A stretch of 37,694 nt of DNA from CAZMRW01 sp964568805 (GTDB lineage: Bacteria; Pseudomonadota; Gammaproteobacteria; Methylococcales; Methylomonadaceae). Both the position numbers and the translations under genes were made by a program. This document shows, piece after piece, positions 8,690 to 17,146 of this stretch (position 1 is the first letter of the stretch; each line of letters begins with the position of its first letter). The notes beneath the pieces are model-generated. The model searched no databases. It was not told the DNA's origin and worked only from the letters and a program-made list of their open reading frames with translations. The DNA lies in assembly GCA_964568805.1 (NCBI GenBank), contig CAZMRW010000035.1, positions 1-37,694 of the forward strand, written 5' to 3'.

Positions 8690-9528
8690 ATCAGGGATTG
8701 TTTATAGCTCTGGAAGAGTTGGTTCATCGTGTGCCATAAAGCCCCGGGCTTGCCGTCACCGACCGGACGGGAGTCCAGTTCAATGACCGGCATAATCTCT
8801 CGGGTGGAACTGGTCAGCCAGATTTCATCGGCGTTTCTCAGCGCATTTAGGGAAATGGGTTCTTCACGATAGGAAATATGGTTGTTTTGGGCGATTTCAA
8901 GGATGACGTCGCGAGTTATCCCCGGCAATATGTCATTGCTTTTCGGCGGAGTGAGCAGAACGCCGTTGATGACGGCAAACACATTGCTGGCCGCGCCTTC
9001 GGTGACCTGGTCGCCTCTCACCAGAATGGCTTCGGTACAATCCCGGTCGACCGCTTCCTGTCTGAAGAGGATGTTGGCCAATAGAGTAATGGCTTTGATA
9101 TGGCACTGCCGCCAGCGGCCATCTTCCAGCGTGATCGCCTTGATTCCGGAGTTTTGATCTGCCAGCGGCACGATGGCTGATGACATCGCGAAGACGGTCG
9201 GCTGAATGGCTTTCGGAAAAGCATGGTCCCTTTTGTCCGCAGCGCCTCGGGTGATCTGAAGATAAATATATTGGTTGAGCCCCGGGTCCAGGAGCGGCTT
9301 TAAAATACTACGCCATTGCTCCTTTGTATGAGGATTGGTTATGCGGATGCCGGAAAGGCTGTTTTCCAGTCTCTCCATGTGTTCATCAAAATGAAACAAA
9401 TGCCCAAGATAGGAGGGAATAACCTCATAGACGCCGTCGCCGAACAAAAAACCGCGATCCAATACCGAAATGGTGGCTTCATTGAGCGGAAGATAACGGC
9501 CTTTTAAATAGACCGTTTTATTTTCCAT
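8686..9528 (-). CDS. dat: D-amino acid (D-alanine) aminotransferase
   Basis: A PLP fold-type IV transaminase of 280 residues that likely interconverts D-alanine and D-glutamate with their keto acids, supplying D-amino acids for the wall. Lys145 in CHIKA is the expected Schiff-base lysine, and Glu177 in TEGAASN fits the residue that contacts the PLP ring nitrogen. The N-terminal LDRGFLFGDGVYE block is typical. A branched-chain aminotransferase or aminodeoxychorismate lyase is the alternative, but residue spacing fits D-amino acid aminotransferase well. The gene overlaps dacA upstream by 11 bp and ybeD downstream by 4 bp, placing D-amino acid supply in the wall operon. Confidence 0.88.
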   Translation of the reverse strand: MENKTVYLKGRYLPLNEATISVLDRGFLFGDGVYEVIPSYLGHLFHFDEHMERLENSLSGIRITNPHTKEQWRSILKPLLDPGLNQYIYLQITRGAADKRDHAFPKAIQPTVFAMSSAIVPLADQNSGIKAITLEDGRWRQCHIKAITLLANILFRQEAVDRDCTEAILVRGDQVTEGAASNVFAVINGVLLTPPKSNDILPGITRDVILEIAQNNHISYREEPISLNALRNADEIWLTSSTREIMPVIELDSRPVGDGKPGALWHTMNQLFQSYKQSLI

Positions 9529-10696
9529 TCCGGTTTACTACCATTAATATCGCGCCATCAACAAGCTGACGGAAAATATTGCCTTTTTCTATGGATTTAA
9601 GCGCGACCAAGTCTTTTTTGAGTAGCGGTTCGCCTTTAAAAGTGACATCGACAGAGCCCAATTTTTCACCTTCTTTTATCGGGGCGTTAATTTGCTTATT
9701 AACATTAATGACGGAATTGAGTTCTTTATAATGGCCGCGCGGTATGGTTGCGTAGAGATCCTCCGCCAACCCCAAAGGTAATTCCTTAGCATCCCCTTTC
9801 CAAACTCTGGCATCCGATAATGACTTTTTACCATCATATAACTTGTGCGATTCAAAGAAACGGAATCCATAATTTAACAGATTCTGATTTTCGTTTGCCC
9901 TGGCGTTGGCGCTTTTGGCACCCATCACCACAGAAATAAGGCGCATATCATTTCTTAAAGCGGAGGCAACCAGGCAGTAACCGGCGTCGTCGGTAAAGCC
10001 TGTTTTTACACCGTCGACGGAGGGGTCACGACCGAGCAATTGATTGCGGTTGTGCTGAACGATTTTATTATAAGTAAATTCTTTTTGGGAAAACCAGGGA
10101 TAGTAATCAGGAAATTCCTTGATCAGGGCGGTCGTTAGAATCGCCAAATCGCGAGCGCTGGTATAGTGATCTTCTATCGGGAGCCCGTCGCTGTTTTTGA
10201 AATGGGTATTTTTCATGCCCAACCGTTCGGCATGCTGATTCATCATATCGGCAAATGTGGTCTCATTGCCGGCGACATGTTCGGCCAGCGCTACGCTGGC
10301 GTCATTGCCCGATTGAATGATCACGCCTTTAAGCAAATCTTCAATTTTAACCTGGTCGTTGACTTCAATAAACATACGCGAACCGGAAGTGCCCCAGGCT
10401 TTTTTGCTGATGGTGGCGAGATCGTCGAAATGCAAGTGACCGTTGGCGATTTCCCTGAACACCACATAAACCGTCATGATTTTGGTGAGGCTGGCAGGTG
10501 CCAGCTTGGCGTCGGCATTGTTTTCAGCCAGGACCTTTCCGGTATGGAAATCCTGCAGTATGTAGCCGCTGGCCTCTACGGGAGGAGCAGGGGGTGTTTG
10601 AATTTCGGTGTTATCTGCATAAGCCTCAAAGGCCGACATCAGAAATGCGAAAACTAATAGATAATAAACAGGCTTAAAACATTTTGAGGAAATCAT
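9518..10696 (-). CDS. dacA: D-alanyl-D-alanine carboxypeptidase (PBP5/6 type)
   Basis: This penicillin-binding protein trims the terminal D-alanine from peptidoglycan stem peptides in the periplasm. The 392-residue product has a signal peptide (hydrophobic about 10-26), then the active-site motifs SLTK (Ser69, Lys72), SGN (129-131) and KTG (231-233). A C-terminal PBP5 beta domain follows, and the end (AILMVVNRNG) is consistent with the amphipathic membrane-anchor helix. I use dacA because of its position before ybeD-lipB; dacC is equally possible by sequence. An extended -10 element lies about 35 nt upstream. Confidence 0.93.
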   Translation of the reverse strand: MISSKCFKPVYYLLVFAFLMSAFEAYADNTEIQTPPAPPVEASGYILQDFHTGKVLAENNADAKLAPASLTKIMTVYVVFREIANGHLHFDDLATISKKAWGTSGSRMFIEVNDQVKIEDLLKGVIIQSGNDASVALAEHVAGNETTFADMMNQHAERLGMKNTHFKNSDGLPIEDHYTSARDLAILTTALIKEFPDYYPWFSQKEFTYNKIVQHNRNQLLGRDPSVDGVKTGFTDDAGYCLVASALRNDMRLISVVMGAKSANARANENQNLLNYGFRFFESHKLYDGKKSLSDARVWKGDAKELPLGLAEDLYATIPRGHYKELNSVINVNKQINAPIKEGEKLGSVDVTFKGEPLLKKDLVALKSIEKGNIFRQLVDGAILMVVNRNGK

Positions 10697-10731
10697 TGCT
10701 CTTGAAAGTCGACTCAGTAAAACATAGCGTT

Positions 10732-10737
10732 ATTGTA
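10732..10737 (-). promoter_or_regulatory. Candidate extended -10 promoter element for dacA
   Basis: On the minus strand the sequence reads TGC followed by TACAAT, an extended -10 form, 35 nt before the dacA ATG. No good -35 is visible, which is usual for extended -10 promoters. It would start a transcript covering dacA-dat-ybeD-lipB-lipA separately from the upstream shape genes, from which dacA is set apart by 230 bp. Confidence 0.4.
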
Positions 10738-10926
10738 GCATGCTGTACTAAAGTTGGTTGGATTCGGTTACAAATTGAGTGTCTGATGAGCCGTACCTGG
10801 ACGGTTTGTAAGAGACTCTTGGTGAGGGATCTTATGTTTGATAAGGCCCTTTGAGTAAATTAAACGGTAGACCGATGATTGGTCGATGGAAGAATTTTGG
10901 GTTCGGGATCATGCTATGCTCTGATC

Positions 10927-11625
10927 TTATTGTGTATTTTGAACGGTTAACGAATCGTTAATGGCGCTAAACTGATTGAAGAGATCTTTGTTATGCTCAC
11001 TTTCATTATTGTGTAGTTGGGGCAAAGCCTGATCGTCCGTTAATGCGACAATTTCAACTTTACCAAGACCGTCTTTGTGAATGCCCAGCTTTTTTGCTGC
11101 AGCATAGGAGAGATCGAGCAAACGATTGCCAACATAAGGCCCTCTATCGTTGATGCGCACAATGACGCTGCGGTTATTTTCAAGATTGGTCACTTGCGCA
11201 TAGGATGGAATAGGCAGCGTTTTGTGGGCGGCCGTCATGGCATACATATCGAATATTTCTCCGGTCGCGGTTTTTTTGCCATGAAATCTTGGTCCATACC
11301 AGGAGGCGATACCTTGCTTGATATAGCGGGCAATTCTGGGAATCAGCGGTTCCTTTTTGGCGGTTTCAGCAGGGCCTGCAGGCTTGTTGAACGATAGTAT
11401 GGTGCGGTGCCTGAAGGAGCGGTTGCCAATCAGATGACGATTGGATAACGATGATTGCGTTGTTGATACGGGTTTAGCAGGAGACCGGTAATTTCTTGAT
11501 TCAGCCGATTTAAGGGAAGATTTTGCTGATTCGCCGGTGTTTATTGATGCATCGGAAGTTTTGATCTGTTTTGTAGAGCAACCGCATAACACAAGAACAG
11601 AGATAATTGGTATGATTTTATTCAT
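10927..11625 (-). CDS. rlpA: RlpA-like septal/wall lipoprotein
   Basis: A 232-residue outer-membrane lipoprotein with the lipobox LCGC at residues 13-16. The central double-psi beta-barrel domain (about 105-195) contains GIASWYGPRFHGKKTATGE and RINDRGPYVGNRLLDLS, the hallmarks of RlpA. Family members in Pseudomonas cleave denuded glycan strands. The C-terminal SPOR domain found in many RlpA proteins is absent; the protein ends about 30 residues after the barrel. A serine-rich linker of roughly 80 residues follows the lipobox. It overlaps mltB upstream by 8 bp. Confidence 0.92.
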   Translation of the reverse strand: MNKIIPIISVLVLCGCSTKQIKTSDASINTGESAKSSLKSAESRNYRSPAKPVSTTQSSLSNRHLIGNRSFRHRTILSFNKPAGPAETAKKEPLIPRIARYIKQGIASWYGPRFHGKKTATGEIFDMYAMTAAHKTLPIPSYAQVTNLENNRSVIVRINDRGPYVGNRLLDLSYAAAKKLGIHKDGLGKVEIVALTDDQALPQLHNNESEHNKDLFNQFSAINDSLTVQNTQ

Positions 11626-12616
11626 AGGGAGATGTAGGTTTATGAATTGAGAGAGCCTCGCTTAACTGAAACACCGCCATGGCATACAAAGGACTATGGT
11701 TATAGCGAGTAATCACGTAAAAATTGTTTAAACCAGCCCATAGTTCATCGCCATGTTCTTGTTCCAAAGCAAGCAGTTTTACTTTACTGTCTAAAGGTAC
11801 ATATCCTGAAATTTCAACACGAAGCGATTGTAACTCGTCAATTCTTAAATCCGGCTTAAGGTTGCTGTTTAATGCTGTTTTATAATGTTCGCCAACGGCC
11901 CTGGCGGGAAAGGCAACTGCCTGTCCGGGTTGCCAGTTATGTTTAGCGAAATAATTGGCGATACTGGCAATAACATCGGCGTTGTTATGCCATATATCAC
12001 GCCGACCGTCTTGATCAAAATCAGCGGAAAACGAGCGGTAACTGCTGGGCATGAATTGCGGAATTCCCATCGCTCCGGCGTAAGAGCCGGTCGGTTCCAG
12101 CGGATTCATGCGTTCCTCGCGGCAGAGAAGCAAAAAGTTTTCGAGTTCGCCGGTAAAAAATTTGCTTCTCGGAGGATAAGCAAATGCCAGCGTTGATAAG
12201 GCGTCAATGACCCGGTGATTCCCGGTTTTTTTTCCATAGAGAGTTTCGACGCCGATAATAGCGATGATGATTTGTGCCGGGACGCCGTAGTGTCGCTCAA
12301 CCGCAGCCAGTGCCTTTGCATTTTCCCGCCAGAATTTAACGCCTTCGTCGATGCGGGATTGAGTCAGGAAAATCTTCCGGTATTGATACCAGGGCAGTCC
12401 TTCCGACGGAGAGGCTATTCTTTTAAGAATATCCTGCTTGATATCAACCGATTGGAATAGGTCTTCAAGTTCGGATTTGTCGAAATTGTGTTTGCTGGCC
12501 ATGTCCCGGATAAAAATGTCGGTTGGCTCTGCTTTTTTTACCTCTTGAGTACAGGAAGCGGAGATTAAGCAGACGATGCTCAAGGCAAGATGCGCCAATG
12601 TTTTTGTCGGGTTCAT
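11618..12616 (-). CDS. mltB: Membrane-bound lytic murein transglycosylase B
   Basis: MltB cleaves the glycan strand of peptidoglycan with formation of 1,6-anhydro-muramic acid. The 332-residue product has a lipoprotein signal with the lipobox ISASC (Cys22). The catalytic glutamate is Glu124 in IGVETLYG, followed by the AGAMGIPQFMPSSY substrate-binding motif and a DFDQDGRRD loop that resembles the calcium-binding EF-hand-like site of Slt35. The start codon abuts the rodA stop (1-bp overlap), and the gene overlaps rlpA by 8 bp. Confidence 0.95.
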   Translation of the reverse strand: MNPTKTLAHLALSIVCLISASCTQEVKKAEPTDIFIRDMASKHNFDKSELEDLFQSVDIKQDILKRIASPSEGLPWYQYRKIFLTQSRIDEGVKFWRENAKALAAVERHYGVPAQIIIAIIGVETLYGKKTGNHRVIDALSTLAFAYPPRSKFFTGELENFLLLCREERMNPLEPTGSYAGAMGIPQFMPSSYRSFSADFDQDGRRDIWHNNADVIASIANYFAKHNWQPGQAVAFPARAVGEHYKTALNSNLKPDLRIDELQSLRVEISGYVPLDSKVKLLALEQEHGDELWAGLNNFYVITRYNHSPLYAMAVFQLSEALSIHKPTSPYE

Positions 12617-13746
12617 TAGTGGCCTAAAAATTTTCGATGAGTGTGAATAGACATCAGGATGCCGAAACCGGCCAGCAAAGTGACGATCGACGTGCCTCCA
12701 TAACTGATTAACGGTAATGGCACCCCGACCACCGGCAGAATGCCGATGACCATGCCGATGTTGACGAATACATAAACAAAAAAGGTAAACGCCAGGCTGC
12801 TGGCCAGTAAGCGGCTATAGCTGTCTTGGGCCTGCGAGGCAATATACAGGCAGCGTCCGATAATCAAGAGATACAGAGCCAATAAACCAAGGCAGCCGAA
12901 GAGTCCAAATTCTTCGGCAAAGACGGCAAAAATAAAATCAGTGGAAGATTCGGGTAAAAAATCCAGTTCGGATTGCTTGCTGCCTAACCAACCCTTACCG
13001 TAAATACCGCCGGATCCGATAGCAATTTTCGATTGAATGATGTGATAGCCGCGGCCCAGAGGGTCGGCTTCCGGGTTTAGAAAGGTCAGCACTCGATCGC
13101 GCTGATAGCCATGCATGAAATGCCAGATAACGGGCGTCGATGCAGCCAGGATGCTAGCGATAGCCAAAATGAATTTCCAGGAGAGTCCGGCAAAAAAAAG
13201 TACGGCAGCGCCGGAGCTTGCGACCAATAAGGCCGTGCCCAGATCGGGTTGTTTGGCAATCAATAAGGTGGGGACAATGATCAGGGCGGCGGCGATCAAT
13301 AATTGTTTCGGTTTCGGTGGGAACTGGTGTTCGGCAAGGTACCAGGAGATCATCATCGGTGTCGTGATTTTGATCATTTCCGACGGCTGGAAACGGAAAA
13401 ATCCCAGATCCAGCCAGCGTTGGGCGCCTTTGCCTATTTGCCCCATGATGAGCACAGCGATAAGCAGGACGATGCCAATACTGAAAAGTATCGATGAATA
13501 ACGCTTGAATTGATTTGGGTGAATATGCGCCAGAATCGTCATTAATAAGAAGGCCAGGCCGATACGTGTTGCCTGGCGCACCAGTACAATCATCTCTTGG
13601 CCGCCGGCGCTGTACAGGATCACAAAACTCAATAGGGCTGTGAAAAACAGACATATGAACAGCGGGATGTCGATGTGCAGTTTTCTAAGGATACTGCCAA
13701 GGATCGATGGGGGATGGAAATGTTCATGCTGGGTTTCAGTTTTCAT
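12616..13746 (-). CDS. rodA: Rod-shape SEDS glycosyltransferase RodA
   Basis: RodA is the SEDS-family peptidoglycan polymerase that pairs with PBP2 in the elongasome. The 376-residue product is a polytopic inner-membrane protein with about ten hydrophobic segments. Family blocks are visible: KQPDLGTALLV, GKGWLGSKQSELDFLPESSTDFIFAVFAEEFG and the C-terminal GVPLPLISYGGTS. The aspartate of the KQPDLGTA block is the residue thought to be catalytic in SEDS enzymes. The gene overlaps mrdA by 11 bp, so the polymerase and its transpeptidase are likely made in step. Confidence 0.97.
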   Translation of the reverse strand: MKTETQHEHFHPPSILGSILRKLHIDIPLFICLFFTALLSFVILYSAGGQEMIVLVRQATRIGLAFLLMTILAHIHPNQFKRYSSILFSIGIVLLIAVLIMGQIGKGAQRWLDLGFFRFQPSEMIKITTPMMISWYLAEHQFPPKPKQLLIAAALIIVPTLLIAKQPDLGTALLVASSGAAVLFFAGLSWKFILAIASILAASTPVIWHFMHGYQRDRVLTFLNPEADPLGRGYHIIQSKIAIGSGGIYGKGWLGSKQSELDFLPESSTDFIFAVFAEEFGLFGCLGLLALYLLIIGRCLYIASQAQDSYSRLLASSLAFTFFVYVFVNIGMVIGILPVVGVPLPLISYGGTSIVTLLAGFGILMSIHTHRKFLGH

Positions 13747-15580
13747 GTTTATCCCTCAAGTATTGCTTGATGACTTTTGCGGCGATCGGCGCCGCCACTG
13801 AGCCGCCGTGACCGCCATGTTCGACGATGACAGCGACGGCAATTTCGGGGTTGTCGGCGGGCGCGAATGAAATAAATAAGGCATGATCGCGTAATTTGAA
13901 GTCGATTTCGCTTTCGTTATATTTCGCGTTTTGTTTGATGCCAAATACCTGAGCTGTTCCGGTTTTGCCGGCAATTTGATAGTCTATATCCCGTCCGATG
14001 CTTCGTGCCGTGCCGCCGCCGCCATGAACGACATTGATCATGCCTTTGATGACCTCATTGATGTTTTTTTCTTTTAATGGAATGGCTTTGCCATGAGTCT
14101 CCGGGCCGGGAATGGTGCCATCAGGCGTCATTATTTTGTCAACCAGAAAAGGCGTTACCACGTTGCCTCTATTGGCCAAAGTCGCCGTGGCTCTGGCCAG
14201 TTGCAAGGGGGTGACCTGATGATAACCCTGGCCGATGCCGGTAATCAGGGTTTCACCAGGGTACCAGTCCTGATTTTTTTTCTCTCGTTTCCACTGGCGC
14301 GAGGGTAATAGTCCTGATTTTTCTCCCTCCAGATCGATGCCTGATTTTTCGCCGAAACCGAATTGCTGCAAAAAATCGTGTAAATGATCGATACCTAGCA
14401 TTGAAGCCAGGCGATAAAAATAGACATCGCAGGATTGGGTGATGGCGGTGCTGATGTTGACCGAGCCATGTCCGCCTTTTTTCCAGTCCCGGTATTTATG
14501 GCTAACCCCTGGCAATTGATAAAACCCTGGGCAGAACAGGGTTTGTTGGGGGTTGATGACTTGATACTCCAGTCCGCCCAGTGCGATGAATGGCTTCATC
14601 GTTGATCCTGGAGGATAAACGCCGCGTAATGCGCGGTTATAAAGCGGCTGATCATCGGATAATTGCAGCGCTTTATAGGCATCATTGCCTATACCCACGA
14701 CAAATGGGTTGGGATCAAATCCTGGGCGGCTGGCAAAGACCAGTACCCCCCCTGTTTTAATCTCTATGGCCACGACGGCGCCGTTATAGAAATCCAGGGC
14801 ATCATAGGCGATTTGTTGCAGTTCGATATCGAGGGTCAGATACAAATTGGCGCCAGGGACCGGATGGACTTCATTGAGAGTATTCAGCGATCTCGCCTGT
14901 ACGTTGGTTTCGATCTCCGCATAGCCTGTCTTGCCATGCAGATAGGTCTCGTATGATCCTTCGATGCCGAGTTTGCCGATGTGTGTGGAGCCGCGATATT
15001 CGGACATAGGCAGATCCTTAAGCTCGCTCTCGTTGATGCGGCCAACGTAACCGATGACGTGAGATGCCAGGTCGCTATAGGGGTAATGCCTTACCAGATG
15101 AGTCTGAATATCGACGCCGGGAAAATAGGGTCTTGCTACTGCAAATCTAGCCAGCTCTTCGTCACTCATGTTGGATAACAGAGGGGCGCTCATGAACCGT
15201 TTCTGGCGTTTGCGAAGCTTCTGATAGCTCTCTATTTTCTCGTCGGGAATGTCAAGCAGAGCTTGCAGTCGTTTTAAGGTGTCATCCAGGTCGCTGATTT
15301 GTTCCGGGATGAGTTCCAGGCTATACGATGTGGTGTTGTCGGCCAGAATCTTGCCTTTCCTGTCATAGATAATGCCCCGGGTCGGCACCAATGGGACCAG
15401 TTTCACGCTATTCTCTTTGGCCAGTGATGAATAGTGTTCATGACCGACAATCTGAAGGTAGATGAGGCGGGCGATCAGGCCGGATGTCAACAAAATTATG
15501 ATGATTAATGCTGCAATTATGCGGCCTAGAAAAAGACGGCCCTCTACTAAATTGTCCTTAATGGAATAAATATGTGACAT
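13736..15580 (-). CDS. mrdA: Penicillin-binding protein 2 (elongation transpeptidase)
   Basis: PBP2 crosslinks new lateral-wall peptidoglycan together with RodA. The 614-residue product has one N-terminal membrane segment (about 18-40), a PBP dimerisation domain and a transpeptidase domain. The motifs are the active-site serine in PGSTMKP, the SxD motif in SCDVYFYRLAS, and KTG in AGKTGTAQV. Length and motif order fit PBP2 rather than the septal FtsI. It lies 12 bp downstream of mreD and overlaps rodA. Confidence 0.97.
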   Translation of the reverse strand: MSHIYSIKDNLVEGRLFLGRIIAALIIIILLTSGLIARLIYLQIVGHEHYSSLAKENSVKLVPLVPTRGIIYDRKGKILADNTTSYSLELIPEQISDLDDTLKRLQALLDIPDEKIESYQKLRKRQKRFMSAPLLSNMSDEELARFAVARPYFPGVDIQTHLVRHYPYSDLASHVIGYVGRINESELKDLPMSEYRGSTHIGKLGIEGSYETYLHGKTGYAEIETNVQARSLNTLNEVHPVPGANLYLTLDIELQQIAYDALDFYNGAVVAIEIKTGGVLVFASRPGFDPNPFVVGIGNDAYKALQLSDDQPLYNRALRGVYPPGSTMKPFIALGGLEYQVINPQQTLFCPGFYQLPGVSHKYRDWKKGGHGSVNISTAITQSCDVYFYRLASMLGIDHLHDFLQQFGFGEKSGIDLEGEKSGLLPSRQWKREKKNQDWYPGETLITGIGQGYHQVTPLQLARATATLANRGNVVTPFLVDKIMTPDGTIPGPETHGKAIPLKEKNINEVIKGMINVVHGGGGTARSIGRDIDYQIAGKTGTAQVFGIKQNAKYNESEIDFKLRDHALFISFAPADNPEIAVAVIVEHGGHGGSVAAPIAAKVIKQYLRDKHEN

Positions 15581-15592
15581 GTAATGCCGTTG

Positions 15593-16075
15593 TCATCCGA
15601 GTCGTTTTGTCAAACGGACAAACCGCAAAACTGTATAGACCAAGGGCCAACTCAGGGTACCGGTAAAAACCGGCAGCCAAAATGTGGCTTTGAGCTGGGC
15701 AGGGTGTTGAGCGTTTTTGATAAAGAAAAGCAATAGTTGGGACAACAGCAGGCAGAAGAATATAAACAACGCTTGTTGAACCAGAGGAAACTGTCGCAAA
15801 CGTTTGTGCAGTTGCAAACAGAGGTAGATGACCAGAGAATAGGCGAGGGCATATTGGCCGAATAATCGGCCGGTTAGCACATCGGTGAGTAAGCCGAATG
15901 TCCAGGCATGAAAGATGCCGACGCGTTCAGGCAAAGCCAGTGACCAGTATATTAGTGACAGAAGCACCCAGTCAGGATTGAGCAATGCGAGGTAGCCAGG
16001 CCACGGTGCGATTCTTAAAGCCATCGCCAATGCGATAGTGAAAATAATGCGATAAATGCCGTATGGATTATTCAT
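15593..16075 (-). CDS. mreD: Rod shape-determining membrane protein MreD
   Basis: A 160-residue, highly hydrophobic inner-membrane protein with five or six predicted membrane segments, fitting MreD, the membrane partner of MreC in the Rod complex. I chose ATG16075 (MNNPYGIYR), which overlaps the mreC stop (16068-16070). The frame is open back to 16102, but that would add nine polar residues lying inside mreC. The motif AWTFGLLTDVLTGRLFGQYAL is typical of the family. Confidence 0.92.
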   Translation of the reverse strand: MNNPYGIYRIIFTIALAMALRIAPWPGYLALLNPDWVLLSLIYWSLALPERVGIFHAWTFGLLTDVLTGRLFGQYALAYSLVIYLCLQLHKRLRQFPLVQQALFIFFCLLLSQLLLFFIKNAQHPAQLKATFWLPVFTGTLSWPLVYTVLRFVRLTKRLG

Positions 16076-16955
16076 CTGAAAGACTCTCGGTCTCCTCGTC
16101 ATCTGCAGTTGGCTTGGATACCAACGGAATCGGAGTGGGATCGCTCCAAACGATCATTAACTCCCGGTTGCGGTCCAGCATGGCTTTTGGAGTGGCAGTA
16201 ACAGTGGCAAAAGGTTTGTTGGTCTGTGAGGTAAATTCATCAACGACAGCGACCGGATAACCTTGGGGGAAGGTTCCGCCAAGCCCGGAAGTAATCAGTA
16301 AGTCTCCTGGGCGGATATCGGCGTTATTAGGCAAATAGGGCAAGATAAGCCGATTTATTTGACCGCTGCCGACAGCAATCGTCAACAAGCCGTTTCGATT
16401 AACCTGGACCGGTATGGCGTGATTGGGGTCGGTGATCAGCATGATATCCGACGTAAAGGGCAAGGCTCGAAAGACTTGGCCGACGACCCCGTTGGCATCC
16501 ATGACAGGTTGCTGGGGATGGACGCCGAAACGGGTGCCTTTGTTAACCACAACGATATGTTCATAAGGCGCCATATTGACGGATAATAACTCAGCGACCA
16601 GGACCTGTTCGCCGAGTTTGAAAGAGTTTTCAAGCAAAGCGCGTAAGCGGATGTTTTCTTTTTCCAGGGCGGCAAGTTTGAGCAGCCGGGTTTGGTGGAT
16701 AAGCTGTTCTTCGTGTAACCTGTGGTTCTCCTCTTGTAATGCTGTGTACGAAGTGACCTTGTCGGTGGCTTGATCGACGATTACAGCGGGCAGATTGACA
16801 AGATACTTGATCTGATCGGTAACAACAGATATGGCGGCGCGTAACGAGGCTAAATGCTGGGTTCTCTGGTCAATGACGAGTAAGGCAACAGAGGCGATGA
16901 TTGCGACCAGCAGTCGGGTAGTGTTTGATGGACCGGTAGCAAATAAAAGTTTTAT
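16068..16955 (-). CDS. mreC: Rod shape-determining protein MreC, apparent ATA start
   Basis: MreC is the periplasmic scaffold linking MreB to PBP2 and RodA. Read from the ATA at 16955-16953, the product has 295 residues: the usual start (KLLFATGPS), a membrane helix at about 14-30, a coiled coil rich in Glu, Leu and Arg around 75-110, and the beta-barrel domain to the end. No ATG, GTG or TTG occurs in frame before a TTG at 16637, which would delete the membrane helix and coiled coil. An in-frame TAG sits 13 codons upstream (16997-16995). A GAGGA ribosome site (16964-16968) stands 8 nt before the ATA. Either a rare ATA start is used or the sequence has an error here. The stop overlaps mreD. 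Confidence 0.85.
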   Translation of the reverse strand: MKLLFATGPSNTTRLLVAIIASVALLVIDQRTQHLASLRAAISVVTDQIKYLVNLPAVIVDQATDKVTSYTALQEENHRLHEEQLIHQTRLLKLAALEKENIRLRALLENSFKLGEQVLVAELLSVNMAPYEHIVVVNKGTRFGVHPQQPVMDANGVVGQVFRALPFTSDIMLITDPNHAIPVQVNRNGLLTIAVGSGQINRLILPYLPNNADIRPGDLLITSGLGGTFPQGYPVAVVDEFTSQTNKPFATVTATPKAMLDRNRELMIVWSDPTPIPLVSKPTADDEETESLSDE

Positions 16956-16963
16956 GGCTTGAT

Positions 16964-16968
16964 TCCTC
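16964..16968 (-). promoter_or_regulatory. Shine-Dalgarno sequence for the mreC ATA start
   Basis: GAGGA on the minus strand, 8 nt before the ATA at 16955-16953. Its spacing to ATA is near-ideal. It also shows that translation is meant to begin here rather than at the distant in-frame TTG. Confidence 0.6.
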
Positions 16969-17146
16969 GGTTTTGTATCCCTGCATGGCTTTACCTACAG
17001 CATCCGTCCTTCAGCAATGGAGGCATGGATGCTGGATTTCAGGAGTTATCCCAGCCATGTAGTCGTTGTATCAATTAACTAGTCGAGCGACTGGACCGGA
17101 TTTTTTCAGTCGGTGCTCAAATGAACGGATTAGATGATTGATCTGA

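Noticed and set aside
16068..16637. mreC starting at TTG16637 (189 residues)
   Set aside because: This would remove the membrane helix and coiled coil, which are clearly encoded upstream in the same frame behind a Shine-Dalgarno sequence.
16985..17025. Inverted arms AGCATCC/GGATGCT between mreB and mreC as a terminator
   Set aside because: The arms are short, the loop is long and no T-run follows on the minus strand; mreBCD are normally co-transcribed.
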